DNA from: Girardinichthys multiradiatus
Taxonomy: Eukaryota > Chordata > Actinopteri > Cyprinodontiformes > Goodeidae
DNA: 64,000 bases
Assembly (NCBI RefSeq): GCF_021462225.1
Contig: NC_061795.1
Span: 46,960,880 to 47,024,879 of the forward strand
Reading direction: 5' to 3'
Shown one piece after another: positions 11,961 to 24,689 of the stretch (positions are counted from its first letter, which is position 1; the number at the start of each line of letters is the position of its first letter). The translations under genes and the position numbers were made by a program. The notes under the pieces are model-generated. The model did no database searches and was not told the DNA's origin. It saw nothing but the letters and a program-made list of their open reading frames with translations.

Positions 11961-12265
11961 TTGAATATGCACTAGACGCATTGATTGATGTGAGGTGGGT
12001 TTTTTTCCACCTCAACAGGGGGATTGTTATAGATTTCAGTCTGCTTAGAAACACATCCATAAATTTAATCCTTTGGCTTTTCATCTGATGAAATAATCAT
12101 TCTGACTGATGCATAACCTTGAGGGGACTTAACGCTTTTTTTATGAGTCAATCTTTTTGTAAATTAATATCTCATTTATCTGACTGGAACAATATTCCAG
12201 GACTTTCCTCTAAAGATTAAAAGTGTATGTTTACTGGCTAAGAAATACATCAGTTTCTGTGAGAA

Positions 12266-13640
12266 ATGTATGTGCAGACCAAGACCTTTCACACATACAA
12301 CAATAAACCATGGCTTTCTTCACATCTGAGAAAGCTGCAATGGACCAAAGAAGAAGTTTTCAGCAGTGGGGACCGGGCCCTGTATCGGCAGGCAAGGAAA
12401 GAACTGAGCAAGGAGATCAGGGCATCTCATCTAACGTCCAAGCAGTAGTTTGAAGGAGTTTGAAGACTGTTATTAGCTACAGCAGCACGTCCTCCAGGCT
12501 GTGATTGCCCTTAGACTGGCTGACGACCTCAACAGTTTCTTCTGCAGGTTTGAAAACCAGCCATTCGCATCTCACTCCCACACAAAAGGACTACCTGCAT
12601 CCCCACACCAACAACTCTACATCCCCCTTCCCTCTGACCCCCCTGCCTGCACTAAAGGTCAACGTGGGAGATGTAAATAGGGTATTTCAAAATCAGAAAA
12701 GGAAGAAAGCTCCAAGATCTGATGGTATTTCCCCCTTCTGCCTGAAAGCCTGTGCTGACCAGCTGGCCCGCATCTTTATTCAGATCTTTAACAAGTCTCT
12801 GGAGCTGTTTGACGTTCCCTCGTGCTTCAAATGCTCCACCATCATCCCAGTCTCCAAGAAATGCACCACCATGGCACCACCATGGGGCGACCACAGTCCT
12901 GTCGCCCTGGCGTTTGTGGAAATTAAATCCTTAGAGTGACTGGTGTTGAAGCATCTGAAGAATATCACATGCCCCCTGCAGTTTGATTACTGGGCAAACA
13001 GGTCACCAGGTGATCCAGTCAACTTGGGTCTACACTTCATCCTGCATCACCTCAACCACCAAGGGACGTTCGCCAGGATCCTGTTTGTGGACTTTAGCTC
13101 AGCCTTCAACACAATCGACCCAGACATCCTACACCAGAAGCTCACCCAGCTCAAATGTCCTGCCTCCACCTGTCAGTCCTGAAGGACTGGCAGCAGCAGG
13201 TTAGGCTGGTGACCAATTTCCCGCCCACAAGACCCATCGGCATCAGCGCCCCCGGGGTGTGTTCTCTCCCAACTCCTCTTCTCTGCACACAAATGACTGC
13301 ATCTCAGTGGACCCGTTTGTGAAAGTGTTGAAGTTTTCAGATGACACTACTGTCATTGGTCTGATCTAGGACAGTGACGGGTCCTACACAGGTGGTGGAT
13401 TAACTGGTCCACTGGTGCCATCAGAACCATTTGAAGCTTAACCCATTCAAAACAGTGGGCTTTGGAGAACTCCCCCCACACTGCCTCCCCTCACCATCCT
13501 CAGCAATACTGTGTCTGCTGTGGATCACTTCTGGTTCCTAGGAACCACCCTTTCTCGGGACCTGAGGTGGTCCTCACACATTGATACTGTAAATGTAATG
13601 CTGTGCATCAAATTTCCTTCAAAACAAAGATTGGTTGTGC
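12266..13640 (+). mobile_element. Rex1/L2-type LINE reverse transcriptase, decayed
   Basis: Successive plus-strand frames give the linker (KPWLSSHLRKLQ), the RT start (KAPRSDGISPFCLK, CSTIIPVSKK), the palm (LFVDFSSAFNTIDPDILHQKL near 13,083-13,145), GAP-QGV-like sequence and a degraded FSDDTT (catalytic box) near 13,337. A CCACCATGGCACCACCATGG mini-duplication near 12,864-12,886 breaks the conserved YRPVAL region. Frameshifts and stops make it inactive. Confidence 0.8.
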
Positions 13641-14265
13641 TCTGATGTTTGTTAAGAGCTTTGCTTTTGATTACTGTCTGATGAGCATACAGCTGAACTG
13701 TTAAGGTTCATAGTGTTCTTATTACCTCAAGAACTAAAACCTGAAAAAGGACTGTGTGAACCTTTCCACCTCTATCTGTACATAAAGTGCTTCCATGTTG
13801 GAAAAGCTGTTTTCTGCCAGTAAACAATCAGCCAAGCTCCAAAGCTCTGACTAATTTGGGGGCAGCGAACTGTGTGGGCCTCCAAACACAAACAGAACAC
13901 CTACTCCTGCTTTCTGAGTGCTGCCTGGACATACAGGCAACCTATGAGGATATTACCAACATTTCTCTAAATGTCACTGAAGTAGGCTTTCAGCTCTGAT
14001 GTTTTTTATCTGCTGTACAAATAAATATAATTTCCAGCTACTTCTAAAAATAGTAGGAAATTAGAGTTTTTAGAGTTAATTCTCAAGTCGAGTCACAAGT
14101 CAAGACTAACGAACCCAAACCAAGTTCTGTGGTTTAAATTTCAAGTCATTAATAAATCATGACCTCAAAAACTAGACACACACAAAAATACTCAAAAGGA
14201 GTTTTTTTTATATGTCACAAAGCATCTAGTCCAATACTTTCTTTAAATGTCTTTTTTCTTAAGGC
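13641..14265. other. unassigned
   Basis: A 70-codon plus-strand frame at 13,787-13,999 looks mildly protein-like, but it has no recognisable domain and no supporting splice structure. Nothing else was seen. Confidence 0.3.
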
Positions 14266-14269
14266 TTTC

Positions 14270-14405
14270 AGTCCTGCAGTGGACTGGCAACTTGTTTAGG
14301 GTGTACCACTCCTTTTGCTTGTTGGCAGCTGGGATATGTTCCTTAACCGAGCTGCCTTATGAGACCCTAAATATGATGTAGCAGGAAAAAATGGATGAAA
14401 GCAAT
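14270..14405 (+). mobile_element. SINE 3' fragment
   Basis: GTGGACTGGCAACTTGTTTAGGGTGTACC and the following GCTGGGATATG...ATGGATGAAAGC sequence correspond to the 3' third of the SINE family at 25,755-26,110. The head is absent. Confidence 0.6.
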
Positions 14406-14519
14406 TCTAAAACAACTCTTAAATGCATAATTTACATGGCAGTGTCATAATTCCAGACACCATTGAGTAATTAGAAAAACTGGAAAATTCATTCCCAGTG
14501 TTTCTTTTCAGTCATTAAT

Positions 14520-14650
14520 TTTTCATGAAACTTATAATCATCAGAACAAAATATATATTTTTAAAGAACTATTCTTTAAACCTGTCAACACAAAATAAAA
14601 ATGTGGTTCAGCAGTGCTAGAAAGCATGATGCATTTCTGAGAAGCCATGT
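14520..14650 (-). repeat. dispersed repeat, inverted copy of 6,083-6,215
   Basis: The reverse complement of this stretch matches 6,083-6,215 through TAAAGAATAGTTCTTTAAAA and the neighbouring GTGTTGACA. The family is not recognised. Confidence 0.6.
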
Positions 14651-14734
14651 GAATTTAACATGAACAAGTGATATATAGCTCGCTAACTATATTGGAATTT
14701 TATTAAATAAAATGATGAATTTTATGAATAAAGT

Positions 14735-15045
14735 CAGTCAGTCATTTTCTACTGCTCCTTCCATAGTGGATCACGGGAAAGCTGCTCCCTATCTCCAGCA
14801 GTCTATGGGCGAGAGGAGGGTTACACTCTGGACAGGTTACTAGTCTATCACAGGGCAACAGAGACACATACAGCCATGCACACACACTCATTCACGCATA
14901 AGGGCAATTTAGAGAAACCAATTAACCTAATAGTCATGTTTTTGGATTGTGGAAGGAAGCTGGAGTACCCGAAGAGAACCCACGCATGCGCGGGGAGAAT
15001 AGCAAACTCTATGCAGAAAGAACCGCAGGAGTACAAAGTTGAACC
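14735..15045 (-). mobile_element. tRNA-derived SINE, minus strand
   Basis: The reverse complement matches the full SINE at 25,755-26,110 through its body (GAGAATAGCAAACTC, CCCACGCATGCG, TTTAGAGAAACCAATTAACC, CCAGCAGTCTATGGGCGAGA). The tRNA-like head is nearly lost, leaving a GTTGAAC trace of the B box near 15,040. Confidence 0.8.
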
Positions 15046-15059
15046 ACAAATCAATGTCT

Positions 15060-16009
15060 GTATTTAGACTTAAACACATTAGTAATTCACTGACTGTCTG
15101 CTCTGTGTAGGATGAAAATAATGGAAATAAAATCTGCAATCTCAGTTAACTATAGTGAACAACTGTGTGAAAATCTGTAAAAAGATCATATACAGAACAA
15201 TTGAAACTGAAGTTATATAAAAAAAAGGCATAAACTCTGCTTATTAACCGATATGTGCACAAAGAAAAAAATGAAAGAAAAAGATGTTCACTGTTTTTTA
15301 TTGGAAACCTTGTAGTTTCCAATTTTAATCAGAGACATATAACCTATTAACTTGGTTTTGATTTGTCAGGCCAACTTCACCCAATGTGTTGTTGGAGTTA
15401 TCCCTAAACTCCTGCATGCTTGTTTGTTTGGTAAAGCTAAGACCTCCTATACTGTTATCAATAAAAAACAAAGTAATAAAAGAAACACGGAGACTGCAGT
15501 CTTTAGATGCCTGTACAGGGAGAAGATCGTCCGAATCCTTCTGAAACTTCCAAAACTTCTGATTACTTCCCCAAGAACAGCAGTCTTTATTCAAAAGCCA
15601 GGCGTATACTTGTACATGAAAAAACATGCATTTTAATCGACTGTCGGATTTCATATCTGGAGCTGTCTGACACCCATTCAGCTGCTTTTTCAGCACTTCC
15701 TGTTTTTTCCACTTTTGACCCTTATCTTCAGAGATATGCAGAAGTATACATACAGATATAACTTCTGTTACTGGGCAGATGATATCTAAGTCCAACACAC
15801 ACAGAGAAGCCTGTTTTGCAGACCTCTAAGTTACACAATACATTTTATTTCACACATTATTAAACATACTTGAGCATAGCAATACAGATCCTTTAAGCAT
15901 AGCATGAATATTTTCCAACAGTGTTCATATAATCCATATCATGAAACAATTGTGATTAAGCACATTTTGTGGAGAGCTGAGTTCAGTTTTACTTGCCACA
16001 CAAAGCCAG
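15060..16009. other. unassigned
   Basis: A 157-codon minus-strand frame (15,325-15,798) is the longest open stretch here. It shows no recognisable domain, signal or splice context and is overlapped by open plus-strand frames, so I do not call a gene. Confidence 0.35.
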
Positions 16010-16200
16010 AGTATTGCTACACTGCCACAGTTACTGCAAGTGTACATCAACGACTCAACCAGGAGGTCATTAAAGGACCCAGAACCACATCTAAAGCTCT
16101 CCAGGCCTCACTTGCCTCAATTCACGTCAGAGGTCATGACAACAATCAGAAAAAGACCAGGCAAAAATGGAACCCATGGATCATACACCCATGTTACATT
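16010..16200 (+). pseudogene. Tc1-like transposase fragment
   Basis: The text GACTCAACCAGGAGGTCA, then AAAGGACCCAGAACCACATC, CTCACTTGCCTCA and a CAGGCAAAAATGG motif follow the middle of the Tc1-like family also seen at 1,619 and 40,080. Only about 190 bp remain. Confidence 0.6.
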
Positions 16201-17050
16201 AGGCTTGCTTTAAGTAGAAGAATATAAATTAAAATTCATTAAAAAAAATTCACAATAATTTAAATTATCATTATGGCGGTGGACAGTGATTCCCTGCTGT
16301 TTTGTCATTTTTTTCTGACAAATGGAACAGTTTATGGTTTCAGCATTGTATCCCTGTTGTCCATGTCTCTCTACTCACATTCTGGAATTTTTGCCATTGT
16401 TGACAAGTCAAATCAACACATCAAAATGGGGCCTAGAAATACACATGATAAGTCACATGACCGTCAACCTCTGTATCTATGTTGTTGGAAAATATTTAAA
16501 ATACTTAATAGGGTCTGCATTGCTAAGCTCAAGTTAAGTTTAATAATGTGTGAAATAAAATGCATTGTGTAACTTAGTGGCTTGCTCAAAACAGGCGTGT
16601 GTGTGTGTCTCTGACTTGGCTGTGGTCTGCCCGGCACCAGTGAAGATATTTCTGTACAAGTCTGAAAATAACAGCCAAAAGTAGAATAACAGGAATGTTG
16701 TGAGGGTCTGAACAGACAGCTGAATGCCAGGTGTAAGAGTTCAACTGACACTTAGCTAAAAATATGTGTTTTTTCTTTGTAATTGTACATGCCTTGTTTT
16801 TGAATAAAAACCCTGTCTTTGGGGAGGAAAAGTCAGAAGTGTTCTGGTGACTTAGTTGGAACACCTCTCCTCCAGCCGGGGCAAAAGAAACAGTGCAGAC
16901 TCTGTGTTAATTAGCTCTACCAAAACAAACGAGCACGCAGGAGTTTCTAGGGAACAGCTCCAACAACTTGGTGACTCCCGACGTGATTTGGGAAAAACGA
17001 GGACTTTCGGCTAAATCAGAACTTCACCAAAAGACTCTGACACTTCTTAC
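16201..17050. other. unassigned
   Basis: No gene or repeat was recognised apart from a short GTGTGTGTGT run near 16,598. Confidence 0.35.
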
Positions 17051-17052
17051 AA

Positions 17053-17170
17053 GTGCTGGATAGTGCCCCTCCTGGGGACTCCATTATTCTGCTGGGGGAC
17101 TTCAACGCCCACGTGGGAAACAACACTGACACCTGGAGAGGCGTGATTGGGAGGAATGGCCTCCCCGATC
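17053..17170 (+). mobile_element. RTE-like LINE endonuclease fragment
   Basis: The reading frame gives the catalytic [10 protein letters not shown] motif and [14 protein letters not shown], matching the endonuclease part of the LINE at 8,837. It is cut off by a (TA)n tract at about 17,180. Confidence 0.8.
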
Positions 17171-17207
17171 AGTATAAGTGTATATATATATATATATATA
17201 TATATAT

Positions 17208-17752
17208 CAAGGTCAAAAGTTTTAGATACACGTTCCCACTTAATGGGTTTCTGTTTTTTGATGACTATTTACATTGTAGATTCTCAGCAAAGGCAGCAAA
17301 ACTGCAAATGAACACACATGGAATTATATAGTAAACAAAAAGTGTGTAATAACTAGGTAATTAATGCAAAACATTTTTATACTCCAGATTCTTCAAAATA
17401 GCCGCCCTTTGCTTTGATTACTGCTTTGTTGTCTTGGTGTTCTCTCCACGAGCTTCATGAGGTGGTCATCTGAAATGGTTTTCCAAGGAGTCTTGAAAGA
17501 TCTTCCCAGAGGTTCATTGAGAGATGGCTAAAGGTTAATAGTTCAGTCATCACAGCAAAGATGATGATTACTTTAAGGAATCTAAAATATAAAACATATC
17601 TAAAGTTATTTTACAATTTTTTGTTTGCTACAAAATTTCCATATGTGTTCATTTACAGTTTTGATGCGTTCAGTGAGAATCTACGAACAACGGAAATAGT
17701 CATAAAGACAAACATTAAATGAGAAAAGGGTTCTAAAACTTTTGACCGATAG
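17208..17752. mobile_element. Tc1-like non-autonomous element
   Basis: Long imperfect inverted arms: GGTCAAAAGTTTTAGATACA at the left against TTCTAAAACTTTTGACC at the right, with AATTATATAGTAAACAAAAA mirrored inside. The middle keeps only a decayed piece of minus-strand transposase (CGCCCTTTGCTTTGATTAC, TGAAAGATCTTCCCAGAGG). (TA)n tracts border both sides, so exact ends are uncertain. Confidence 0.7.
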
Positions 17753-17756
17753 TGTG

Positions 17757-17826
17757 TGTGTATATATATATATATAGATATATATATATATCTATATATA
17801 TATATATATATATATAGATATATAAA
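17757..17826. repeat. (TA)n/(TAGA) microsatellite
   Basis: About 70 bp of TA dinucleotides interrupted by GATA/CTA variants, directly after the Tc1-like element. Confidence 0.9.
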
Positions 17827-17844
17827 CCTAACAGTCAGAAGACA

Positions 17845-17900
17845 AAACTGTTAGGTTTATTGGCCACTCTAAATTGCCGTTGGGAGTTAGTGCATGGTTT
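17845..17900 (+). mobile_element. SINE internal fragment
   Basis: CTGTTAGGTTTATTGGCCAC, then TCTAAATTGCCGTT, matches the middle of the SINE at 25,755-26,110. Both ends are missing. Confidence 0.5.
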
Positions 17901-19874
17901 TTCCTGTGTGTCACTGTAATTTGTCAAATTTGTCTCTGACAAGTAAACAGAAAGGTTTGGTAGTCTGTGAGGAGTCCTTTTTTTTGTTGCATTCTTTCGA
18001 AAGTCAAAACCAATAAATTTTTCATGTAGCAAAATATGAACCATAACTGCTCCAGTGTGCAAGTCATCTTACATCAGTGGATTAATTTTGGCAGCACTCT
18101 GCGTAGATCCTCACAACTCCACCCTGGCTATAAAAAGATATTTTGATTAAATATGCAGCAAACCTACAAAACCTCTGCCTAGGTTATCCACAATTTAGCT
18201 ATAACAACAATCAAATCAGCCTGGTAAAATACAGGGCATGATCAATTCAATGTAAGGGTTTTTTTTCTGCATAAGAGGACAAGCTAAAAAAACCCCACAT
18301 AAAACGGCTTAAAGATCTTTCAAAATTCACAAGTTAAACCTCACTGCCTCTGAAACATGCATAACTTCAACATTTACAAAATCTTTTTTAATTGCTCCAG
18401 ACCTCCCTGTCATACCTGTACACGTCTTCTCTCATGCTATGTTATAGTTCTTGTGAAAAACTCTGTGTCTTTTTGTTTGGCCATTCTGTCTGTGATCAAT
18501 TTTGCAGGAATGATGTTTTCATCTCCTTTCCTTCTACATCTCTGAGCACTGTCTGCGTTGTGAGTCTGTGTTGCATGCATTTGAAATGCTTTACTCCTGA
18601 GTTCCTGTTAGTTATAAATAAGACATCTTGATTTGTTGTAGTCTGGTCCTGCTTTTACCTGCAGAGACTAAGTGATCTCTGCAGAGTAGCGACTGATGTT
18701 TGTGGAAATAGGACAAGATAATTACTTGTGAGTGCATATTTTTATAGTTTATTTAGTTAGTGAAATACTTTCTGAATAAAAATGTTTTCGCATTGAAGAC
18801 ATTTTCAATGCAAAGCCCTGTTTAGATACTAATGTTGCATTTCTGTGGTTCTGGTTCATGAGTATGGAGGAGTTTAATGCGAAAGCGTTGCTCCAAGCAG
18901 CGTGATGAAAACAGAAGTACTCAGGGACAACACAAGCTATTTCAAATAGCACTCCCCCTAAATAATGTAGCAGTCTGGAGGAAAAGGGTGTGGTGGGAGG
19001 TAGGGAGGAGAAAAAGAAGTGTTGGAGAGATAAACAATACGAGTTCGAAGAGTATGTGAGAGAAGAAAATGACTAACAAAAAGTAACAATTATAACTATA
19101 AATATTTATATAATATTAAAATGTCTAAAGCAGAAGGCCTTTTTAATTTGAGAAGAATATTGGTAAGGAGTTCATTTGTGAGTGAAATATGAGAAAAGCA
19201 ATATTTTCTCTGACATCACTGGTAAGAAATTTTGACTTTACACCCAACAACTCTCTCAGGTTGATGGCTGCTTAAAAGGCTGAAAATCTCATTAGGATGA
19301 TTCACAAATGGAACATCTGCAACATGATAACTGGAGAAGAGTGCAGCTCAAACACAATAGGAGAGAGAACCAGAAAACCAGAGATGATGTATCATCTCTG
19401 GTTGATGGATCATAAATCTATAAATATGTATTTAAACATTCTGCCTTCTATATATCTGCCAGTCTTTGTGAAATCTCTGTCCTTGGCCACTCAAACCATC
19501 CCACTACTACACTAACTTTTTTTGCAATGAAGAATCTGTTAAGGATGCAATGACATACATATGTTTCCAGTTTGGGGCTGTACTTGGTTATGTGGTCACA
19601 GATAAATATTATAGGAGATATTAACCAAATGCCAAATGCTAGGATACAGGTGTTCCTTTTGAACCTTTACCACTTCCTAGGGTGGAAGTGGTGGGTCATG
19701 TTAAAGATGATGTCCTGGTATGTCTCCCATGGGATTATGTATTTCTTTCTGTATTACCACAATTTATAAAGGTGCAAATTGACCTACAGTTGCATAATAT
19801 GTAAAAATTGTCTAGAATAATGAAACATCTTTTTATTAATTTGGAATTTGAACTCTGCTCTGTTCTCTCAAACC
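17901..19874. other. unassigned
   Basis: About 2 kb with no recognised exon or repeat. Plus-strand frames of 60-79 codons at 18,357-18,631 and 18,877-19,059 lack motifs. Confidence 0.35.
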
Positions 19875-20270
19875 CCCAGTCGGTCGTGGCAGATGGCCGC
19901 TCACACTGAGCCTAGTTCTGGTTCTGCTGGAGGTTTCTTCCTGTTAAAAGGGAGTTTTTCCTCTCCACTGTCGCTACATGCATGCTCAGTATGAGGGATT
20001 GCTGCAAAGTCAACGCCAGTGACTGTCCACTGTCTCTACATGCTCATCCGGGAGGAGTGAATGCTGCAAGTCACTGACTGGATGTAATCTCCTGGGTTTC
20101 CTTAGATAGAAAAACTTTTTATCCAATTTGAATAATAAACTGAATCTGACTGAACTGTTCAATGATTAGGATTAATTGGAATGTATGAACCTGACTTTTG
20201 TGAAGTGCCTTAAGACAACATGTGTTGTGAATTGGCTCTATATAAATAAACTGAATTTAATTGAATTTAC
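19875..20270 (+). mobile_element. retroelement 3' end (L2/I-like LINE family)
   Basis: A widespread fish 3' module is recognisable: GGTTTCTTCCTGTTAAAAGG, GGGAGTTTTTCCTCTCCACT, GTGAAGTGCCTTAAGACAAC, GAATTGGCTCTATATAAATA and a TTGAATTTA-type tail. There is no coding sequence. The minus-strand tail at 10,145-10,215 is related. Confidence 0.65.
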
Positions 20271-20799
20271 TTCATACATAAAAAGACACAAAACACAACT
20301 GAAAACATTTACCAATGTGGAAATACCGATCAAATATTAAACACTCCCAACACCTTTGGCCTCATGTACAAAGACATTTAAACAACCCAATAAATGTGAA
20401 AGTGAATCTAGATGAGGAAATACCAGACTCTTCCCTTGACACACCCCATTTACATATGCTAATAAGGCCTGCATGTGTGATTCAAAAATCAAGTTTACAT
20501 GTGGAAAGAAAAATAACTTGACTGAGAGATCCTCCAAAATCAGGCATATGAAAACACTAAAAAAACAATTACATTATAACGACTAAGAAAATTTTTATTT
20601 GCAAAGTCAGACATCTACTAATTTTATACAGTGCTTATATGGATCACACACATTATTATAATAAATTAATAGAGAAGTGCACAGAGGAAGGAGTGAGGCT
20701 GGCGCATTTTAAACTTTAATTTTGTTGCTTTACATAACTAAAGTAAACACAGACACAGTTAGGGACTCGAGTAGCAAATCAATAAACAATAAATGCAAA

Positions 20800-20929
20800 T
20801 CAGTAGCTCTTCTTTCTACGTTTTCCTTCAGCAGGATTTTTCTTATAATAATTAGCTGCTGCAGTGAGCTGTTTTGATTTTGTCTGTGTCTGTGCCAAAT
20901 GAGCGAGGTTGTTCAACTGTAGCTGCAGT
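20800..20929 (-). CDS. putative terminal exon of an unidentified gene
   Basis: On the minus strand an acceptor CAATCAG at 20,936-20,930 follows a perfect branch-site-like TACTAAT. The exon then stays open for one leftover base plus 42 codons to a TGA at 20,802-20,800. The peptide starts LQLQLNNLAHLAQTQT and ends in a basic cluster, EGKRRKKSY. Downstream minus-strand sequence has an ATTAAA polyadenylation-like signal near 20,715. The composition (polar, helical, lysine-rich end) looks like the C-terminus of a real protein, but I do not recognise the family and found no upstream exons. It could still be a chance frame. Confidence 0.35.
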
Positions 20930-23399
20930 CTGATTGTATATTAGTATTATAACTTCTCCTAACAATTACATCTGTAGCATAGGTCTAAAGTGGCTTTTTA
21001 GGCCCAAAATGACATCATGTGTAGCTGTAAGAATACCACTCAAACTAGTTAGATGGACTTTGAGTGACATGGCAGCTACATAAATATAATTCAGCTAAAT
21101 CCTTATGAATGAAACACAGAGTCATTATTTTTAATAACGGTGAGTTTATTGCTTTGAGTTGTTTCTTTGTTTAGTCCTGTGTTCTGTTCCCAGTATATCC
21201 TACTTAGTTTAGTATTCATCTTTTTACTTGGTTTAGTGTTTCCTTGCATTATAGTTTAGCTACCCTGTGTTAGTGTCCTTCTCAGACTACCTACTTACCT
21301 TCTACCTTAGCTGTTCCATATTGTCTCATAATGTTTTTACAAATGGCAAATGCTCAAATACAAAACAAGTAAATAAGCACATGTTTTTTTTTAATAACTT
21401 TTATTTAAGTTGACCACTTAAATTGTTCATACACAGGTGGAATACATGTTCGGTATGTGTAACAATACACTTTAGTCTTTGCCAAAAAAAAAGAAAAAAA
21501 AATCCCCAAAATGCTTCATATTTTGAGCAAGCTGTGGCCCACTTTCAAAAGCATCTAAGTACTGAGATCATCCCTTTTTTCATTGACAGTGCATGCTTGC
21601 TTTCTATTATCTTTCGCTAACGCAGCAAGTGATGCAAATTTGTATGTAGATTTATTCATGACCGTTCACAGTGCAGAGGTGCTTTTGGGATGCCAGGCTT
21701 TGTTAACAGCAGATGTCTTTTCAGTCACTGAACAAAAATACTTCCTTATCTGTCTGTAATCCCGACAAGCATAAATGCCATTTGAACACAAATCCATTCT
21801 GTGCCAGTGCAAATGATTAAAATTTAAAACAGAATAAATCAGGAACACAACAGCAACTGAATGTACAATTCATCACCCCTTGAAAAAGCCATTTACACTC
21901 ATATGATGAGGAACAAAAAAACTGCTAAGTCTAAGGATATCTTACAACTGCAAGTTTTAGTGCAATTCCACTTACTTTACACCACAGGTCACTTTTTCTT
22001 TCATTTACTCCAAATCATTCACAGAGAAGGAGGCTCAAACACATTTTTTTTACCGTGCAAGTCCCATTTGAAATGTTTTAGTGAGCTCAATAAAATATTT
22101 AGAAAGAAAAAGCAAAATCTCATTTCAGGTTTGGTCTCGGTAAGCTGCTACTTTTGGGTTCATTGAGCTTTTCACTTCCCTCAAAACAAGTTTCTGCTGT
22201 AATTGTGCCAACATGTTGTACAGGCATTTAAGTCTCATTGACAAAGATTCTTTGTGCAACAGCGGAAACTCGAAGGAAAACAGCAATGCAACGCTAAAAG
22301 CTAATGCTTATTTGTGCCTTCTTAGAATCCATGGTTGCAGAGAGTTTTTTAAGTCGTGTTCAGGGCACAACCGGCTGATTCTGCATGACTTGTTTTGGAC
22401 GAAAAGGTTATGGGACTGCCACTTCCACTGCAAAATGCCGCAGTAGCCTGTGGCCAAGCCACAGGCTGCAGGGTGCTACTGGGTGCAGGCTTGTAGCTCA
22501 TCTCACTTCACCATCATGTAACGAATGTTTAAAGCTTCTGTCCAGTTCAGCATGAATAGCAGTGCTTTTAGACTCACAGGCTAATTTTTTCCTTCAGCAG
22601 TGCATCTCACTGTGGTCTGCCCAAGTCCACAACTCACATCTACATGTTCATTACCTACATTCCAATGGTCATCTGTGCATTGCAGTATTCTCACAGTTCT
22701 GTACAATATTGCACAATTCAACCTATCTGCGGCTACTTTCTCCTAATCACATTATCACAAATATTTGTTGCCTGCAACCAATGCTCAGCATGAACTTTTA
22801 CACAAAAAAGGGAAAAACTGTAGTAAATGTTCTCAATCTTATTATGTACAGTTTTTGAAGCTGGTATGCAAGTTTCTATTACAGATTAAATTTCAAGAAA
22901 CAATCCCATTATACATGTAGCAATAGAAACTCCAACAACATTTTTTTTAAATTATGTAATATATGATCTCTCAGTTTAAAAACACTTGGATCTGGTTTTG
23001 TTCCATGTGTGCTCTCATAAACATCTCAACTAATTTTGTATCCATATACAGGTCTAGCGACTCTCAAGGAGCTCTACAAAGTGCCTGAATTTTACAAACA
23101 GAAAATTAAAGGCCTAATATCAATGTTCCAACCCATCTGAAGATGTTGATTGTGCTAAAAGCAGAACTGACTATGCTTTTGTCAAATAATAAGCCTTTTT
23201 TTTCATTGTTTCACAAGTAAAAACAGAAAAATATAACTATATGGGTACACGTTAGATCAGTGCAAGGACATATTAAATACGTAGGTTAAACTCCCAGTGT
23301 GATACACATTAGTCCATCCATGCATCCATGGTCTGCTACTTATACGAGATTGGTTTCTGGTTCGAGTGACGGTAGGGTGGAGTGGGAGATGGACATTCA
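20930..23399. other. repeat-poor unassigned tract
   Basis: About 2.4 kb with no recognisable transposon. A TTTTATTTAAG stretch near 21,400 could be a minus-strand AATAAA-type polyadenylation region, and 21,400-22,900 has the look of a long 3' UTR, but no coding exon anchors it. It contains the hairpin at 22,445-22,467. Confidence 0.35.
22445..22467. other. perfect short hairpin
   Basis: AGCCTGTGGC and GCCACAGGCT form a 10-bp perfect stem around a CAA loop. It is isolated, in repeat-poor sequence. It could be a structured UTR element or chance. Confidence 0.4.
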
Positions 23400-23935
23400 T
23401 ATTTGGGATTCGTCTGCAGTAAAATGGGAGTTGCTTCAGTCTGTTGTGATGAAGAGCCGAGACAAAAAGTAAAGCTCTTGATTTACTGTTCTGTCTACGT
23501 TCCGACCCTCACCTATATGCCTTAAGATATAGATCATTACAGAAAGAATGAGATCCTGGATACAAACAGTTGAAATGAATTTCCTTCGTAGGGTGGCCGG
23601 ACTCAGCCTTAAAAATAGGGTGAAGAGCTCTGTCATCTAGGGGGAGGTCAAAGTAGAGCCGCTGCTTCTCTGCATCGAAAGGAGTCATTTTACGTAGTTC
23701 AGACATCTGCTGAGCATTCCTATTGAGCACCACTTTCTAGAGGTTTTCTGGGCAAATGCCACTAGGAGGAGAGGTCGGGGGAGACCCAGAGCTCACTGAA
23801 GGGACTATGTATTCCATCCGGCTTGGGATCCCCCAGAATAAGTGGGTGTCGCCAGGGGAGATGGATATCTGGGTGTCTCTCCTGGACCTGTTTCTCCTGA
23901 AGCCCAATCTTGAATGGGTTACAGTGGGCTTTACA
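23400..23935 (+). mobile_element. RTE-like LINE C-terminal fragment
   Basis: Broken frames give the C-terminal region of the RTE-like LINE: VYVPTLTY near 23,498, then LLLCIERSH near 23,662, RRRGRGRPRAH near 23,766 and GYLGVSPG near 23,866. It is decayed, with many stops. Confidence 0.7.
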
Positions 23936-24689
23936 TTTACATTTTTGCTTTAAGTATCAAAAGTCTTATACACTTATTGTAGCACTGGAGTGAATCACTG
24001 CAGGGATTTTGGAGGAAGAGTTGAGGGGCCTCTACACAGTCTCAGAAAATGCGTTTGTGAAATATGCTACATTAACCTCAATGATTACCTTTCTTATGTT
24101 AAATAATAGAAAACATTTTTACATTTCTGCAATAGATTATTTATAGGAGAAAAAATTACATCTACAGGCTACAACTCACACAAAGACTAAAGTGCAGAAG
24201 CCAAGAATGTGCAGTCTGCATCCATCTGGCTTTAAATGAGAATTGAATTATGTCGCAACAACATTATTTTGTTTCCTTAACTGCAAATGTGGACATCAAA
24301 ACCATGGCAGCCAGCTAACCAGGGAGTAGTTAAAAAAATCCACTGTCCCCTTTCTTTCAGATGACCTTCTGTGCACAGAACAGAAATAAAGCAGCATGTA
24401 GGAAACAGCCTGGCAGGGCTTTGAGTTCAAACTCTTCAGGAGTAGAACAGAGTAGAAAACAGCAGCTTCTGTGGCCTGAGGAGAGAAACAAGAAGAGATG
24501 TCTGAGTGTAGCTTTAGGCATTTACCTCTGGAAGGATTTACCTCAGGCTGAGAAGAGTTAACCTCTGGCTGAAGCTAAACAAGTGACATATAGGTTCTGA
24601 TTCCTAAAAACACAATAATTTCCTAATAAAGACAAAGCAAATATTGTTAAAGACAAGATTAATTACATTTTGATTATATTTTTCTATTA

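Noticed and set aside
12860..12895. CCACCATGG repeats as a translation start
   Set aside because: They resemble a Kozak start but arise from a small duplication within decayed LINE reverse transcriptase and open no new frame of note.
15325..15798. 157-codon minus-strand open frame
   Set aside because: No motif, competing open frames on the other strand, no splice or promoter context.
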